From: Liolophura sinensis | Taxonomy: Eukaryota; Mollusca; Polyplacophora; Chitonida; Chitonidae | NCBI RefSeq assembly: GCF_032854445.1 | Contig: NC_088299.1 | Span: forward strand, 12,021,608-12,085,607 | Direction of reading: 5' to 3' | DNA: 64,000 nucleotides | Part shown: one piece after another, positions 51,391 to 63,580 of the stretch | Position numbering within the stretch: position 1 is the stretch's first letter | Layout of the letters: every line of letters starts with the position of its first letter | Notes under the pieces: model-generated | What the model was told of the DNA's origin: nothing | Databases searched by the model: none | What the model saw: the letters and a program-made list of their open reading frames with translations, nothing else | Made by a program: the position numbers and the translations under genes

Positions 51391-52735
51391 ACTTACTGGG
51401 TTGTACACGATGTATTTAATAATATGCAACTTTAAACATTTACAGCTTGGCGTGCAATAAACAGCTTGGTGTACGATAAATACCTTAGTGTAACATGTAA
51501 ATTTAACGTGTTGTAATAAATACACTTTTAAAAACATCTATTTTCTTTTAGTTTGTTATTGGAAATCCGTTGAACAAGAAGCCGGAATTGACTTTCCATC
51601 CGTTAGCATGTATAAATGCTTACATACATGTTGTAAAATTAATCCAATGACAGAATGTGTTTTCAAGTTGTATCTTGCAGCCCTTGAACGCCCTTGAGCG
51701 GGATCCGTTGAATCTCTCATTTTGACACAATGTTTGAGGTATGAACGCTAGGAATGTCCTGCAATTTTTACGTAAACTTGTACGTGTCTAAGAAAAAGAG
51801 ATCACCGGACTCTCATGGTCACCACATCTGGTCAGCTGTTTCAAGTGGTCGGCGTACTTTCTACCTCGTTCCAAATAAAGGCAAAATCCACCCCTTGTTT
51901 TCATAATGATAATCCTAAAAGATTTTGATATACCATTGATCCTCCATACATACCAAACAGCTTTTCTAATGGATGGGGTTTTGTTGTAGTTCCCATACAC
52001 CTCCTGCAGCTTAATCGCTAATCACTACAAAGCATTCGCAATTAACGACTGGCCGCTGTCAGAAGATGAAGATGTTCTTCCGAAGCGCAGAGTCGCGTCA
52101 AGTCGCGTCACATGACGTGAGTGAGACCAGTGGGTCAACATATAAACAAAGATCTTCATGCTGGTATATAATGACTATAGGGCCACGACATCCGGAAGGG
52201 AAGTGGCCCTAAATCCAATACTCCAAGTATATAATGACTCCTCATGTATATCTGCACATCATAATATCCGTTATTCTGATTACTAGCGATATCACCGCAT
52301 TGAACTTTGTGTCGTCTTACATCCAGATCCGTCAATGCACGGTCCATATTAAAATATAGGTGGCAAATATTCAAGGATAGGTGGCCCATATTAAAAGTTA
52401 GGTGGCCAATATTAACAAATGTGATATCAACAATTTGACCGACCGATAGATCTAAAACGACCAACTTTTAAAATCATTATACAGTTAAAGATTAAAAAAA
52501 ATGTTCAAAAAGTGTTAATTAAAGTATTAAATTTAATACAACAGCACAACTAATATTCGAATAAAATAATCAGTTCGCCCTTCTGACGTGAGGAATTCCT
52601 TAAGACGATTTCAAAAACAGATAGATACAAAATGTCGTGTAAACTTACCTAATATGTTCCACCTGCGAACTGCTGACAAGTTTAAGCCCGAGTGGAAAAG
52701 CCGTAAGAATGCGACATCTGGTTATCTGAAAGCCG

Positions 52736-52812
52736 TATAAATACACGGTGGCTTATCTGCTGTCAGTGCTGCTCCCAACCCACGGACCATCAAAGCAGAC
52801 CAACGAACAATG
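52736..52812 (+). promoter_or_regulatory. Orphan core-promoter-like site (TATA, initiator, GATA motifs)
   Basis: TATAAATA at 52736-52743 is followed by TCAGT at 52763-52767, so the A falls 29 bases after the first T of the TATA box, the normal TATA-to-initiator spacing. TTATCTG (reverse of CAGATAA) occurs just before the TATA box (52722-52728) and again at 52753-52759. The first ATG is at 52810 and its frame runs 39 codons (MLIARVKYMLVLSNKPP...), with a possible GTAAAG donor after five codons. No downstream exon could be linked, so the transcript is hypothetical. Confidence 0.35.
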
Positions 52813-53098
52813 CTCATCGCACGTGTAAAGTATATGTTAGTCCTGAGTAACAAGCCCCCTCGCACGTCTCTGTTCAGCCCCTCAGTGTTTTGTTACGGAA
52901 CAAGACAAAACAAAGAAAGCATGCCTTAGCGGTAGTAAGATCCACGGTCATCAGCCATGGCTCAACTCGCCGCAGGAATGTAGCTTATTGTGATGTGTTA
53001 GCTGAATGCACAGCTTGCTTGCTGGGGATCTGCGCCAGCCGATCGCCCGTTATGATGACACCAATCTTTTCTTCACACCTAAAACGAAGACTAATGTT

Positions 53099-53101
<3 letters not shown>

Positions 53102-53149
<48 letters not shown>
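53102..53149. repeat. (TA)n microsatellite
   Basis: About 24 TA units. Confidence 0.97.
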
Positions 53150-53150
<1 letters not shown>

Positions 53151-53449
53151 GGTTATATTGTCTTGCTATATATATGTATAACAACACCACGACAGGAATG
53201 TTAAACACAGAGTATGAACATGCTAAGTAAAACTGTTTTAGAGCAATGCATGACCTCATGTTTGACCAGTCATTACATACACGTGAAAGGTTTGTGGGCG
53301 CATGGCCAAATATCGCTGAGTATTGATCTTAATAAAAATGTACACATACGACATGAATGTTTACACATTGAAAAAGTATTTACTTTATTAAGTGTGTGTC
53401 TATCGTATGTAGAAATGCATATGCACGCTTAACTTATGTGTCATTCGAA

Positions 53450-53727
53450 GTATTTATTTATTTATTTATTTATTTGACTACTGTTAATGTGATACTTAAG
53501 AATTTTTCACCTATACGATGTCATGCAGTCAGTGTTGGAAGACAAGTGCCATCAACGGACGTTAGAATGCACAAACTGCTAGATGAGCGTAGTCCACCGC
53601 GTATTGTCACCAAATAGTAGTGATCAGGAGAACTTACAAATTACCTAACACAGGGATTGAACCCCGTGCCTCACATATCCTAGCTATGGAAAGTCAAACA
53701 CGTTAACTCCTCAACCACTAGTTGATA
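53450..53727 (-). mobile_element. Third tRNA-headed SINE-like element
   Basis: (TTTA)n tail on the left. On the minus strand the right end reads TAGTGGTTGAGGAGTTAACG with B box GGGGTTCAATCCCTG. The body differs from families A and B. Confidence 0.5.
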
Positions 53728-53794
53728 GTAATTAAGACGTTTATCTTTCAATCGCTTGAGTACACCTGGTATGGGTTCAATACCGGCCTTCACA

Positions 53795-54262
53795 ATCTCG
53801 TCAATACGGTGCTCACGGTGTGACTGCGGGTGTCTACGGTAGGTGAGGGTAGGCCGTGGTAAGTAAGTGGTATATGCGGGGAACATGCTGGATTCATCAC
53901 GATGTCAATACGGGTGCTCACGGTGTGACTACGGGTGTCTACGGTGGGTGGGGGTAGGCCGTGGTACGTAGGTGGTATATCCGGGAAACATGCTGGATTC
54001 ATCACGATGTCAATACGGTGCTTACGGTGTGACTACGAATGTCTACGGTAGGTGGGGGTAGGCCGTGGTAAGTAAGTGGTATACGCGGGGAACATGCAGG
54101 ATGATCAATACGATATCAATACGGTGCTTACGGTGTGACTACTGATGTCTACGGTGGGGTGGGGTGGGGGGGGGGGGTAGGCCGTGGTACGTAGGTGGTA
54201 TATGCGGGAAACATGCTGGATTCATCACGATATCAGTACGGTGCTCACGGTGTGACTACGGA
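53795..54262. repeat. ~105-bp G-rich tandem repeat, about 4.5 copies
   Basis: Unit holds ACGGTGCTCACGGTGTGACT, GTCTACGGTAGGTGGGGGTA and GGAAACATGCTGGATTCATC; spacing 104-106 bp, with one unit expanded by a G-run (54154-54178). Confidence 0.9.
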
Positions 54263-55159
54263 AGGTCAAAGGTTCGTCCTGGACCATCCTCAGCCCCGGG
54301 CTCTTATTTATCAAGCGTCTTGGGGCTGATATTCAAACACAGCTAAAATTAAAACGTTTTGCTCTAGGGAGCTACGCACCCCAAGTAGCGAAACAAACTA
54401 TGGCTGTTAGTGGCAGTTGCTGACACAATCGTAAGACTACTTCTTTTTCCAGTTCTGTTTCACTCTTCTTTTGCTGTTATATGAAGCGATGTACAGGTCA
54501 TAAAATAAGAAAAATCTTTATTTTTGCATTAGACCACAAATGTAACTTTCTGAGAAATTCTAGAGCAGGCAGTTATGCACTAATCAATTAAACATGTAAC
54601 GAATGTAAATTTCATCCTTATATTTCATCTATAAACATGTTAAAGTTCATGATAGCCCAAGGCCCACAAATGCTCTGAACAAAGACCCACGTATGATTTC
54701 GATATAGTTGCCAAATGTTACGTAATTCCATAGCTTATCCATTCTAGTTCGTGATAAAATTTATTTAATACCAGAATGCCTAAGGTTTTAATCACACAAA
54801 AGTATGTTTCCAAATAATAACAGTGACAAAGATTCGAAATCTTCCCGAGGTGCAACGCTTGAACACTGCACTACGGAGGATACCTGAAATGATGGTGCAG
54901 AAATACGGGTTTTAAACTTACCAAAATATGAAAAAACTGATCACATTATAAAGTTTATATTTTACATGTGAAGTTTCAGTATATTTTTCTGGTTAACGTT
55001 GATCTTCATACTGAAAATTAAAAACACATTGCCTAGTTTGAACGAAAAATTGGCGTTTTTGATCAAGAGAGCATTTTTGGCGGGTTATTACCAAGCTCCT
55101 GGAAGACCGGAATGGTCCGTAAGTCGCTCAGGAGTGTTTGAATTGGTGCTGTACTATTA

Positions 55160-55490
55160 TCTTCGACCGCATCAATGCTATAATGGTTAGGGTGTCCTGC
55201 AGGTGGTCAGGAGATCAAACCCGGGTCGGTCCATACCAAAGACTTCAAAAATGCTGCATTCTGCTGCCTCGCTTGGCGCTGAGCATTGAGAGGTCAGAGT
55301 AAGAAAACAGGATTGGTCAGCCCGGAGTCAGTATAATTGGACTGGGGCGGGTGTCATGTTTGGTGTCTTCGGCATGATACTTCAATGGCGAAAGGACTCA
55401 GCCTGCTACAAGACGACACATATTACATATACCTAATGACTCCTTGTCGTCATATGACATGGAAATCGTAAAAAATCCAGACATCTATAT
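55160..55490 (+). mobile_element. SINE family B, full length
   Basis: Head CGACCGCATCAATGCTATAA, B box AGATCAAACCCGGGTCGG, body TCTTCGGCATGATACTTCA and tail CCTAATGACTCCTTGTCG. With 32528-32853 it defines a consensus of about 330 bp. Confidence 0.75.
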
Positions 55491-55574
55491 AACACTATAT
55501 TCACAACGAATCCAAGTGGTTATATGTACTGTTGCGTTATCGTTTTACCATTCTGCTTCACTGTTGCATTTATT

Positions 55575-55680
55575 CTTTTGCGTGATTAGTTTTTACGCCT
55601 TAATTAAGAATGCATCATATATATGGCGGCCATCAGCTTTATGGGTGGAGGAAACCTGACTGCCCGAAGGAAACCGGAGT
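55575..55680 (-). mobile_element. SINE family A fragment, diverged
   Basis: GTGATTAGTTTTTACGCCTT to ATGGGTGGAGGAAACC, tail and part of the body; then merges into short GGAAACCGGAGTG repeats (to about 55750). Confidence 0.55.
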
Positions 55681-56361
55681 GTCCAGAGGAAACCGGAGTG
55701 ATGGGGGGACATTGGAGTGTCCGGAGGAAACCGGAGTAGTCCGAAGAAACCATCATACCTTCGTCAAATAGGCCAACAATACCTGGAAAAAGTGTTAAAG
55801 CAGAGAGCTAGGTTCAGATTGCACAACGAATGCATGGCTACATATGAACATGACTTCAAGTGAACGTGGCTTCATGTGAACATCACTTCTTCACATACTA
55901 GTATTTTAAACATATAAACAAAACACTGAGCATACATTCAGTCAAGATGCGGTGGTACAGTAATATATTGCAGAAGACTATATAACACACCAACAAGTAT
56001 GAAGTCAAATAAAATAAATAAATCTTGACATGTGATTACTGTCAACGGAATACGTATTTATACGTGAATTATTGGACATTTTTGCTTTATATGACGCTAC
56101 TTATGCTCCATACACCTGCGAGCAGTAAAATCAGGGATCATGTTAATTTGAGATACTGTATAGATTTAATCCATCTCCACAGGTATGACAACTGAGAAAG
56201 TTGTTTGCACTGCATGTTGCTCACTTTCTAGTAGTTGATGTAAACCAAGATCATCTATTTTCTTTTGATATGTACATGAGGTGTCTAAGTCGTGTAATAT
56301 GGTATACACGTATTAAATTCTCATATATATGTAGCTGCTGCCGTGGCTGACTGACATTCAT

Positions 56362-56474
56362 TTGATTTATTTATTTGATTGGTGTTTTACGCCAAACTCA
56401 AGAATATTTCACTTAAAAATGACGGCGGCCAGCATTATGCTTGGAGGAAACCGGACAAAGCTAGGGGGAAACCA
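56362..56474 (-). mobile_element. SINE family A, tail half
   Basis: TTATTTGATTGGTGTTTTAC to GGAGGAAACCGGACAAAGC; the tRNA-like head is absent. Confidence 0.8.
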
Positions 56475-57199
56475 CAGCGTCAGTCCGGAAATTTAGTAGC
56501 CCGCTAATGGTGACGTCAAAGATGACAACTTTGTTGGGGGGAGAGCCCGCTACGCTTGCCCCGCGTTCCCAGTATGTTCACCAATGACGTCATTTCGAAT
56601 GTTCCCGACCACTGTATGAAAACTCTTTATTTATTAAAAACATGCACATGCCTTAAAAATGAAAAAAAATTCTCATTTTTTGGCATATCTTGTTTCATTT
56701 TAAAGCCATACTCTTCATTTTATAGTAGCTTCCTGTAATCTCACACAAGTTGCTGGGTGCCAGAAAAGTCGCTTCCATTTCCTTCCATAAAGGCCTACAT
56801 GCGCATTCGTGCCACATTTCACGTCTACTGCCGAAACTACATATAGTCGATAAAACTGGTCTCCTGTAATGTTTTTAAAGTCGTCTTTGGTGGTGAGCTA
56901 ATGTTCATCAAAAAATAGGGATAATGTCACCCAACAGTAGATGATTTCCATCGCATTCTTCTAAAACTTTTGAAGATATGTTCTAAGCATGTCATGTGTA
57001 TGTGTTTCACTCATAGAAGTTTAAAACCGTTTGATCTTTCTAAAGCAAGGTAAGAAAAAGGCAAGATAAATTACTTATCTCTGCATGACGTAGAATAAAA
57101 GTTTTACTGAGTACAAGTAACATACCGGTAATACATAAAGGTATGTAACAAAAGTATCCTTATTTACCTGGTATTTCTATATAACACTGCTGTCCTTAC

Positions 57200-57456
57200 A
57201 CTGACAAACTTAATTTGTTAATTGTAACAGAAAGTCTATTGTTTAAGTGATGGTGGAATGTATTCTGTTATTATAACATAATATTCTGCCATATTCAGTA
57301 AGATATTATGTTAATCTAATACAGTGTTTATGTTGAATGAAAGAATAAGTGTGCTATATTTAACAGAATAGCCTACTACAAATAGCAGAATGCATTCTAG
57401 CATCATTCAGACACTTTAGAATTCTTTAGAATTTCACAGATTATTTTTTCTTGGTG
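57200..57456. mobile_element. Palindromic MITE, copy 3
   Basis: Left arm ACACTGACAAACTTAATTTG to GGAATGTATTCTGTTATT; right arm AGCAGAATGCATTCTAGC to CAGATTATTTTTTCTTGGTG. Same length as copy 1. Located 3' of the DUF4476-like gene. Confidence 0.7.
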
Positions 57457-57965
57457 TACTTTTGTTATAATCTGGCCTGTAGGTGGGCTTTTTAGTTTGT
57501 TGGCCCTCTTTATATAAATAAACTAAAAAACCATGAAGTTTCTTTCTAGAAATGGATTGTAGTTTTGTACCCCGGGCCAATTTCACAAAGTCATTTCTGA
57601 TTTGAGTCAAAATTTTATCATTTATTTTCTGCGTAGATATTAAACTGATAACCGCACCAACTAGGTCATCTCAAGACAAATGCGTCAAATTTTCAACTTC
57701 GAGTATAAAAAAACTAAACATCGAGAGGAGTTTTTAAATTTGACCTAGGTCAGCAATGGGTTTGTGGAATCGGTCCGGAAGTCTCATACGAGTGGTCGAT
57801 TTTACTCCGATATGCAGTATACACGGGTAAGGGAAGCATGCAGAGAATGTCGCGAGAAAACATACCAAAATACATCCAGGTGTCGTCTATATTGCATTCT
57901 AGTTTTCCACACATGAATGTCTAGGGTTTGAAGTGGCAGTCTAGAAAGGACAGAGTTTTGTTTGA

Positions 57966-60900
57966 TTACCGAGGAAAGCCAGGGTAAGCAGCTCCGGCTG
58001 GGCGAGGACCGGATACGTGGGTATCCGGCAGGGTATCCAGCGGATCCAGCCGGAGGATACGCACTCCCAGCAGGGGACGCTGATGGGTATCCCGGGGACA
58101 TGGGTGGAGCACTCGGATTACACTGATCCTGCGGGCTGATGTCCAGGATACGCGGATCCAGGATATGCGGAGGCTGCGGGCTGAGTCCTGGATAGCCTGT
58201 TCCGGGATATGAGGAACCAGCATATGGATTTCTCGGATACGATGATCCGGGGTATGCAGATCCTGCTGGTTGACCTCCTGATATGCTGACCCTGAATATC
58301 CTGGCTGGCTTCCGGGATATGTCGCACCTGCTGGTTGAACTCCAGGATATGCAGAACCCTGCTGGTTGACCTCCGGAATAAGCGGAGTTCGGATTTGTTT
58401 GTCCTGGGGTTCTTCGATCTGCCTGAAAGGAGTATATCATGTTTTGTCCTCTTCAGAAATTTCAGCGTTTTGAAAAAATAAACATGATTATATTTCACAA
58501 AGAGACAAAGAATTCAGAGAACAAAAGCTACGCAAAAACATAATTAGACTTGATTTATGGCTGGACGACATTATATATCAATACGCTTCCTTGCGCGGTT
58601 AGGTTGGAGTCCCAACCATATATTACCGTCCCTAAAACAGTATAGTCTAAGACAGCCCTGATTGCCACTTACATACTTTATACCAGGTGATATCTGTATA
58701 TTCCAACTATACGAGACTAGAGCGTAAAGAGTAATACCAGAGCAGTGATTTTTATGTGATAGTTGATAAATGGTCACACGTATTATGGGCGAAATCGGGC
58801 CCTTTGTCAATTTACCTCAATTAGAGTTTTATTTCAACTGTTCATGTATATGCTCAAAAAGTACCACAGTAGGCCTATATTCCCCTAACATCATGGCTTA
58901 TGCGGAAATAGGACAAGAAAACTGTTTTGGAAACGCAGTGATGTTTGTTACAATTCATAAGACGTCACTAGTCTGGAATTACTCAAAAATTTGTCATCAG
59001 ATTTCAGCTATGTTTTCATTCCAACTTTTAATGTATACTTACCACGGCTCCGAACAGTCCCTTTATGGCTCCACCCACAGCCAGACCAGCACCGATCGCC
59101 ATCTTCCCGGCGCCGACAATGATGCTCTGTAATAGCACACAAGTAGCTAATCACATCAAACACCAGTGAGTGTGAAAAGTTATATTTGGGTCAAAATGTC
59201 ACTAACTATAAGTAATTAAGGGGATCTGATGTTAATAGTGCTTAAGTAGACATACGTTTACACAGATTCACCGGTATAGGCTTGTTCCCGATAGGTACAC
59301 CAAGAGACACACTTTAAGGGAAAATGGCTTCGGTATATTATGTATCAGGACATATCTAAACATTTTACTATCCACTACCAAATGACGTGGTACATAAAAA
59401 CAAATTATTTTCCAGCCTAAAAAATAATCGATTAAATAGACAAATTACAAACACAAATGGTTTGTCCATGAGGTACATTTTCCCGGCATAATGGCGACTT
59501 GGGGTGCAAGATGGACTGACCGATCTTGTCTTGTGTCATATGAGTTCTACGTAAGCAGTTAGCCCAGAAATCGTCATCACAAAGGCAGGTTGAACAACCG
59601 ACTACACAGCTTACAGCCGGATAACTTTTGGTGTTTTTTTTTTCGGCTTTTGTAGGTTGGTCTCTTAGGTTAAACTTGTTCTATTATTAGAATTTAAAAT
59701 CAAACAAATAAAGCCACTCTGTGTCGTGAGGAAAAGCTGAACGTGTGAAAAAAATAGAGCTAAAATACGACTGAAGTGAGCTTATTCGTGTATGTAGTGG
59801 CTTATTTTGCGTGGCCTATCCTGAAAGAAAGTATTACGGGTCAAGAAATCGTTGGCACAAACCATTAACATTTTTTGGGGCCCGCTTGTCGACGCAAGCC
59901 AACATCAGGTTCATCCTATATATTTGATCTCATTTTTCATGGGATGTTGGACACAAAAAGTGGTTGGTGATGCTCGTGGGACTGTTTATGCAGTCTGGCG
60001 GACGTTGAAACCCACTTGTCTTGTGCAAGTGTGTACAGCACATGTGGAAAAGTTAGTCAGAAACTTGCCAAAGATCAGTGTTTACACCAACACTACGGTT
60101 TCTTCCACCATAAAACTGACCGCCATCGTGTGTGAAATGGTCTTGTATGGCGTTGAAAAAATATCGACTTTATAAATATATCTTCAGAATCCGGTAAACC
60201 CTACTCTGTTATGTCTGGTCTACCCTGGTCAGTACGGACACAAAGGAACTGTGACTGGCGAAAAAAAACAACAAATTTACACACTGAGTGCTTTCCATAT
60301 ATCTTCAGAATCCGGTATACCCTACTCTGTTATGTTTGGTCTACCCTGGTCAGTACGGACACAAAGGAACTGTGACTGGGAACAAAACACCAAATTTCCA
60401 CACTGAGTGCTTTCCATATATCTTCAGAATCCGGTATACCCTACTCTGTTATGTCTGGTCTACCCTGGTCAGTACGGACACGAAGGAACTGTGACTGGGG
60501 AACAAAACACCAAATTTCCACACTGAGTGCTTTCCATATATCTTCAGAATCCGGTAGACCCTACTCTGTTATGTCTGGTCTACCCTGGTCAGTACGGACA
60601 CAAAGGAACTGTGACTGGGGAACAAAACACCAAATTTCCACACTGAGTGCTTTCCATATATCTTCAGAATCCGGTATACCCTACTCTGTTATGTCTGGTC
60701 TACCCTGGTCAGTACGGACACGAAGGAACTGTGACTGGGGAACAAAACACCAAATTTCCACACTGAGTGCTTTCCATATATCTTCAGAATCCGGTAGACC
60801 CTACTCTGTTATGTCTGGTCTACCCTGGTCAGTACGGACACAAAGGAACTGTGACTGGGGAACAAAACACCAAATTTCCACACTGAGTGCTTTCCATATA

Positions 60901-63580
60901 TCTTCAGAATCCGGTATACCCTACTCTGTTATGTTTGGTCTACCCTGGTCAGTACGGACACGAAGGAACTGTGACTGGGGAACAAAACACCAAATTTCCA
61001 CACTGAGTGCTTTCCATATATCTTCAGGAATCCGGTATACCCTACTCTGTTATGTCTGGTCTACCCTGGTCAGTACGGACACAAAGGAACTGTGACTGGG
61101 GAACAAAACACCAAATTTCCACACTGAGTGCTTTCCATATATCTTCAGAATCCGGTATACCCTACTCTGTTATGTCTGGTCTACCCTGGTCAGTACGGAC
61201 ACAAAGGAACTGTGACTGGGGAACAAAACACCAAATTTCCACACTGAGTGCTTTCCATATATCTTCAGAATCCGGTATACCCTACTCTGTTATGTCTGGT
61301 CTACCCTGGTCAGTACGGACACAAAGGAACTGTGACTGGGGAACAAAACACCAAATTTCCACACTGAGTGCTTTCCATATATCTTCAGAATCCGGTATAC
61401 CCTACTCTGTTATGTTTGGTCTACCCTGGTCAGTACAGACACAAAGGAACTGTGACTGGGGAACCAAACACCAAATTCCACACTGAGTGCTTTCCATATA
61501 TCTTCAGAATCCGGTATACCCTACTCTGTTATGTCTGGTCTACCCTGGTCAGTACGGACACAAAGGAACTGTGACTGGGGAACAAAACACCAAATTTCCA
61601 CACTGAGTGCTTTCCATATATCTTCAGAATCCGGTATACCCTACTCTGTTATGTCTGGTCTACCCTGGTCAGTACGGACACAAAGGAACTGTGACTGGGG
61701 AACAAAACACCAAATTTCCACACTGAGTGCTTTCCATATATCTTCAGAATCCGGTATACCCTACTCTGTTATGTCTGGTCTACCCTGGTCAGTACGGACA
61801 CAAAGGAACTGTGACTGGGGAATAAAACACCAAATTTTCACACTGAGTGCTTTCCATCCCTGGCCGTCGTCATAAGTGGATAGCCCAAATACTGACGAAT
61901 TAGTTCCGATACCCAGATTCAAGATGAGGATAGTGACGCAGAATCAGTGACGATGTCGGTTGTGTAAGTATACCGGCCGTCAACGAATATGGACGTTACG
62001 GGTCAATAATCGTAAGGCCAATTCTAAAACGATGTTTAACACAAACCACCAAAGAAGTAAACAGGTATATAAAGTACGAAATTGAGAAGGAATCATGTAA
62101 AGAGAAGCAGTCAACAGTATTCAATGATCAGGTGGTGTTATGAAAGTATTATTATACCCATATGGAACAAAGAGTAAGTCAGAAAAAATACATTTACCAT
62201 GCAGTTTGTCTACAAGGCATCTTTAAACTGGGTGTTTTAAATTTCAACTCGATCATACTTACGTTGTCATGGTGATGGTGGCCATGGTGATGGGGATCGT
62301 GATGGCCTACAGCTAAATGCTGAAGAGGAATTTTAAAACAGACCACAAAGATTAAGCTCTTGAATACAACAGAAATGCATGGATTCATCGAAAAGCGACA
62401 GAGCAATTGTATTTGTTGAAGAAATACAAAAAAGTGTCTGTGTTTGTGTGTGTGTCTGTGTTATGGGGGGGGGGCGAGGCGGGGGGGGGGGGGGGGCTAA
62501 AAGAGTCTTGATTATACCCTTATTAAATTAACGTCTATTTATTCATTTGTTTCTGTTTTAAACGTTGAACCTCAAGAAGAGTGCATGACATCATATGACG
62601 GGAGTCGGGGTTTTTTTTTTGGGGGGGGGGGGGGAGGGGGGATGTAATCGAACCGCGGTGTACACGGGGGACTGAAAGACAAGCACCGTAATCATTCCAG
62701 CACGAATCGTCACTGACATCGTTTTTCGTTACATCTATTGGTGTGTGAGGAAGTGACAATATAGCAAACGAAGATCAAACACTTACATCTTTCATTATGC
62801 ACCTGGCTTTTTCCTTGTCTTTGGAAAATGAGAATGTAGATGTGATATCCGTCTGCGAACTAGCACAATCCAGATTGATGACATACCTGAAATATAACCA
62901 AAAACATCCGTTAGTGACATAACAAAGCAGACCATCGCTTCACTCATCTGCGTTTATTAGCACCGCCGCGATAGTAACGTTGGTTTCAGTGAAGCTCAAC
63001 CTCCCCTGTCGCACACTCGCATCCGATTTCGTTAAAGTTCGGCCTCTGCTTTTTGTTAACAGATACCTGTATTTATTTATTTATTGGAGAAGTTTTTTAC
63101 GCCGTACACAATATATTTTCACAAGAATATACCACGGCGGCCAGCATTATGGTGGCCAGACAGGAAACTGGACAGAAAGCAAGGGAACCCACGACCATCC
63201 ATAGATTTGTTAGGAGATAAGACAGGAGCTTGTCAAAAGGCTGTGTTTTCCCCCTAACCTAATCACTTCGTGAAGAATTCTTAAATAACGCGATAAACGC
63301 CAATCAAATAAATAAATAATTAAATAAATTTACTGCCACTAACAGTTCCTAGCCAGCTGTATTCATTCTGTATAAATTTAAATTTAATCCCAACACTGAA
63401 ATAAAGGTAGTAAAAATATCTGCTGCAAGGAGAATTACTCTCTAGGCCTATTTAGCATAGTAGACCTCCTACACCACGAATTTACCTGACGAGAATTTCC
63501 AACATGGCGAGTTTGTGACTGTCAAAAGAGGCTGATCTCAACACGCTAGCGGCTTCACACGAGCTCATCGGCATCAAACC
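57966..63580 (-). CDS. DUF4476-like protein with His-rich, Gly-zipper and Tyr-Pro-Gly-rich regions (5' partial)
   Basis: Function unknown. Minus-strand exons join in phase: 63486-63580, 62787-62886, 62263-62319, 59043-59126, 57966-58422. The first two encode a module with MSSCEAASVL, SFDSHKLAMLEILVR and a second half with FSFSKDKEKARCIMKD; the Cys, FDxxKLxxLxxLV and FSFxxDKxxA pattern resembles DUF4476 (assignment from memory of the family). Exon 3 is His-rich (GHHDPHHHGHHHH). Exon 4 is a Gly/Ala hydrophobic stretch with GxxxG spacing (AIGAGLAVGGAIKGLFGAV). The last exon encodes repeated AYPG/QPAG motifs and can end AAYPGFPR-TAA at 57966. That exon needs about five single-base frame changes to keep the repeat; without them one frame stays open to 57802 with an unrelated tail. 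Exons upstream of 63580 are expected beyond the window. It could be a functional gene with assembly errors in the repeat, or a decaying copy. Confidence 0.7.
60178..61857. repeat. 120-bp tandem repeat, 14 nearly identical copies
   Basis: Unit holds TCTTCAGAATCCGGTATACC, CTACTCTGTTATGTCTGGTC and AGTACGGACACAAAGGAACT. Period 120 bp, only a few substitutions per copy, with one-base indels in three or four copies. Because 120 is divisible by 3, one plus-strand frame stays open (60451-61095) as a 40-residue repeat; this is a by-product. In an intron of the DUF4476-like gene. Confidence 0.95.
62465..62498. repeat. G-rich tract, possible G-quadruplex
   Basis: Several G-runs of 9 or more split by CGAGGC. 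A second tract with long G-runs follows at 62612-62641. Both are in one intron of the DUF4476-like gene, on the strand opposite to the transcript. Confidence 0.85.
63068..63203 (-). mobile_element. SINE family A, tail half
   Basis: Tail and body (TTTTTTACGCCGTACACAA to AACCCACGACCATCC). A second, oppositely oriented tail (63270-63330, CGCCAATCAAATAAATAAAT) follows about 70 bp later. In an intron of the DUF4476-like gene. Confidence 0.75.

Larger units (their letters stand above)
45839..52700. other. Carboxypeptidase upstream region
   Basis: No gene recognised on either strand. AT-rich, with short random frames (for example 45242-45442 just inside the gene and 47833-48072 here), microsatellites, MITE copy 2 and a minus-strand tRNA B-box relic (GGTTCGAATCC near 50768-50778). 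Confidence 0.5.
54263..57199. other. Spacer 3' of the DUF4476-like gene
   Basis: No coding exon recognised. Holds SINE B (55160-55490), SINE A pieces and short GGAAACCGGAGTG tandem repeats (55660-55750). Confidence 0.5.

Noticed and set aside
60451-61875. Long plus-strand open frames (214, 159 and 114 codons) as a repeat-protein gene
   Set aside because: They are the 120-bp repeat read in a period divisible by 3. Indels in some copies break the frame, there is no promoter or splice structure, and the region is an intron of the minus-strand gene.
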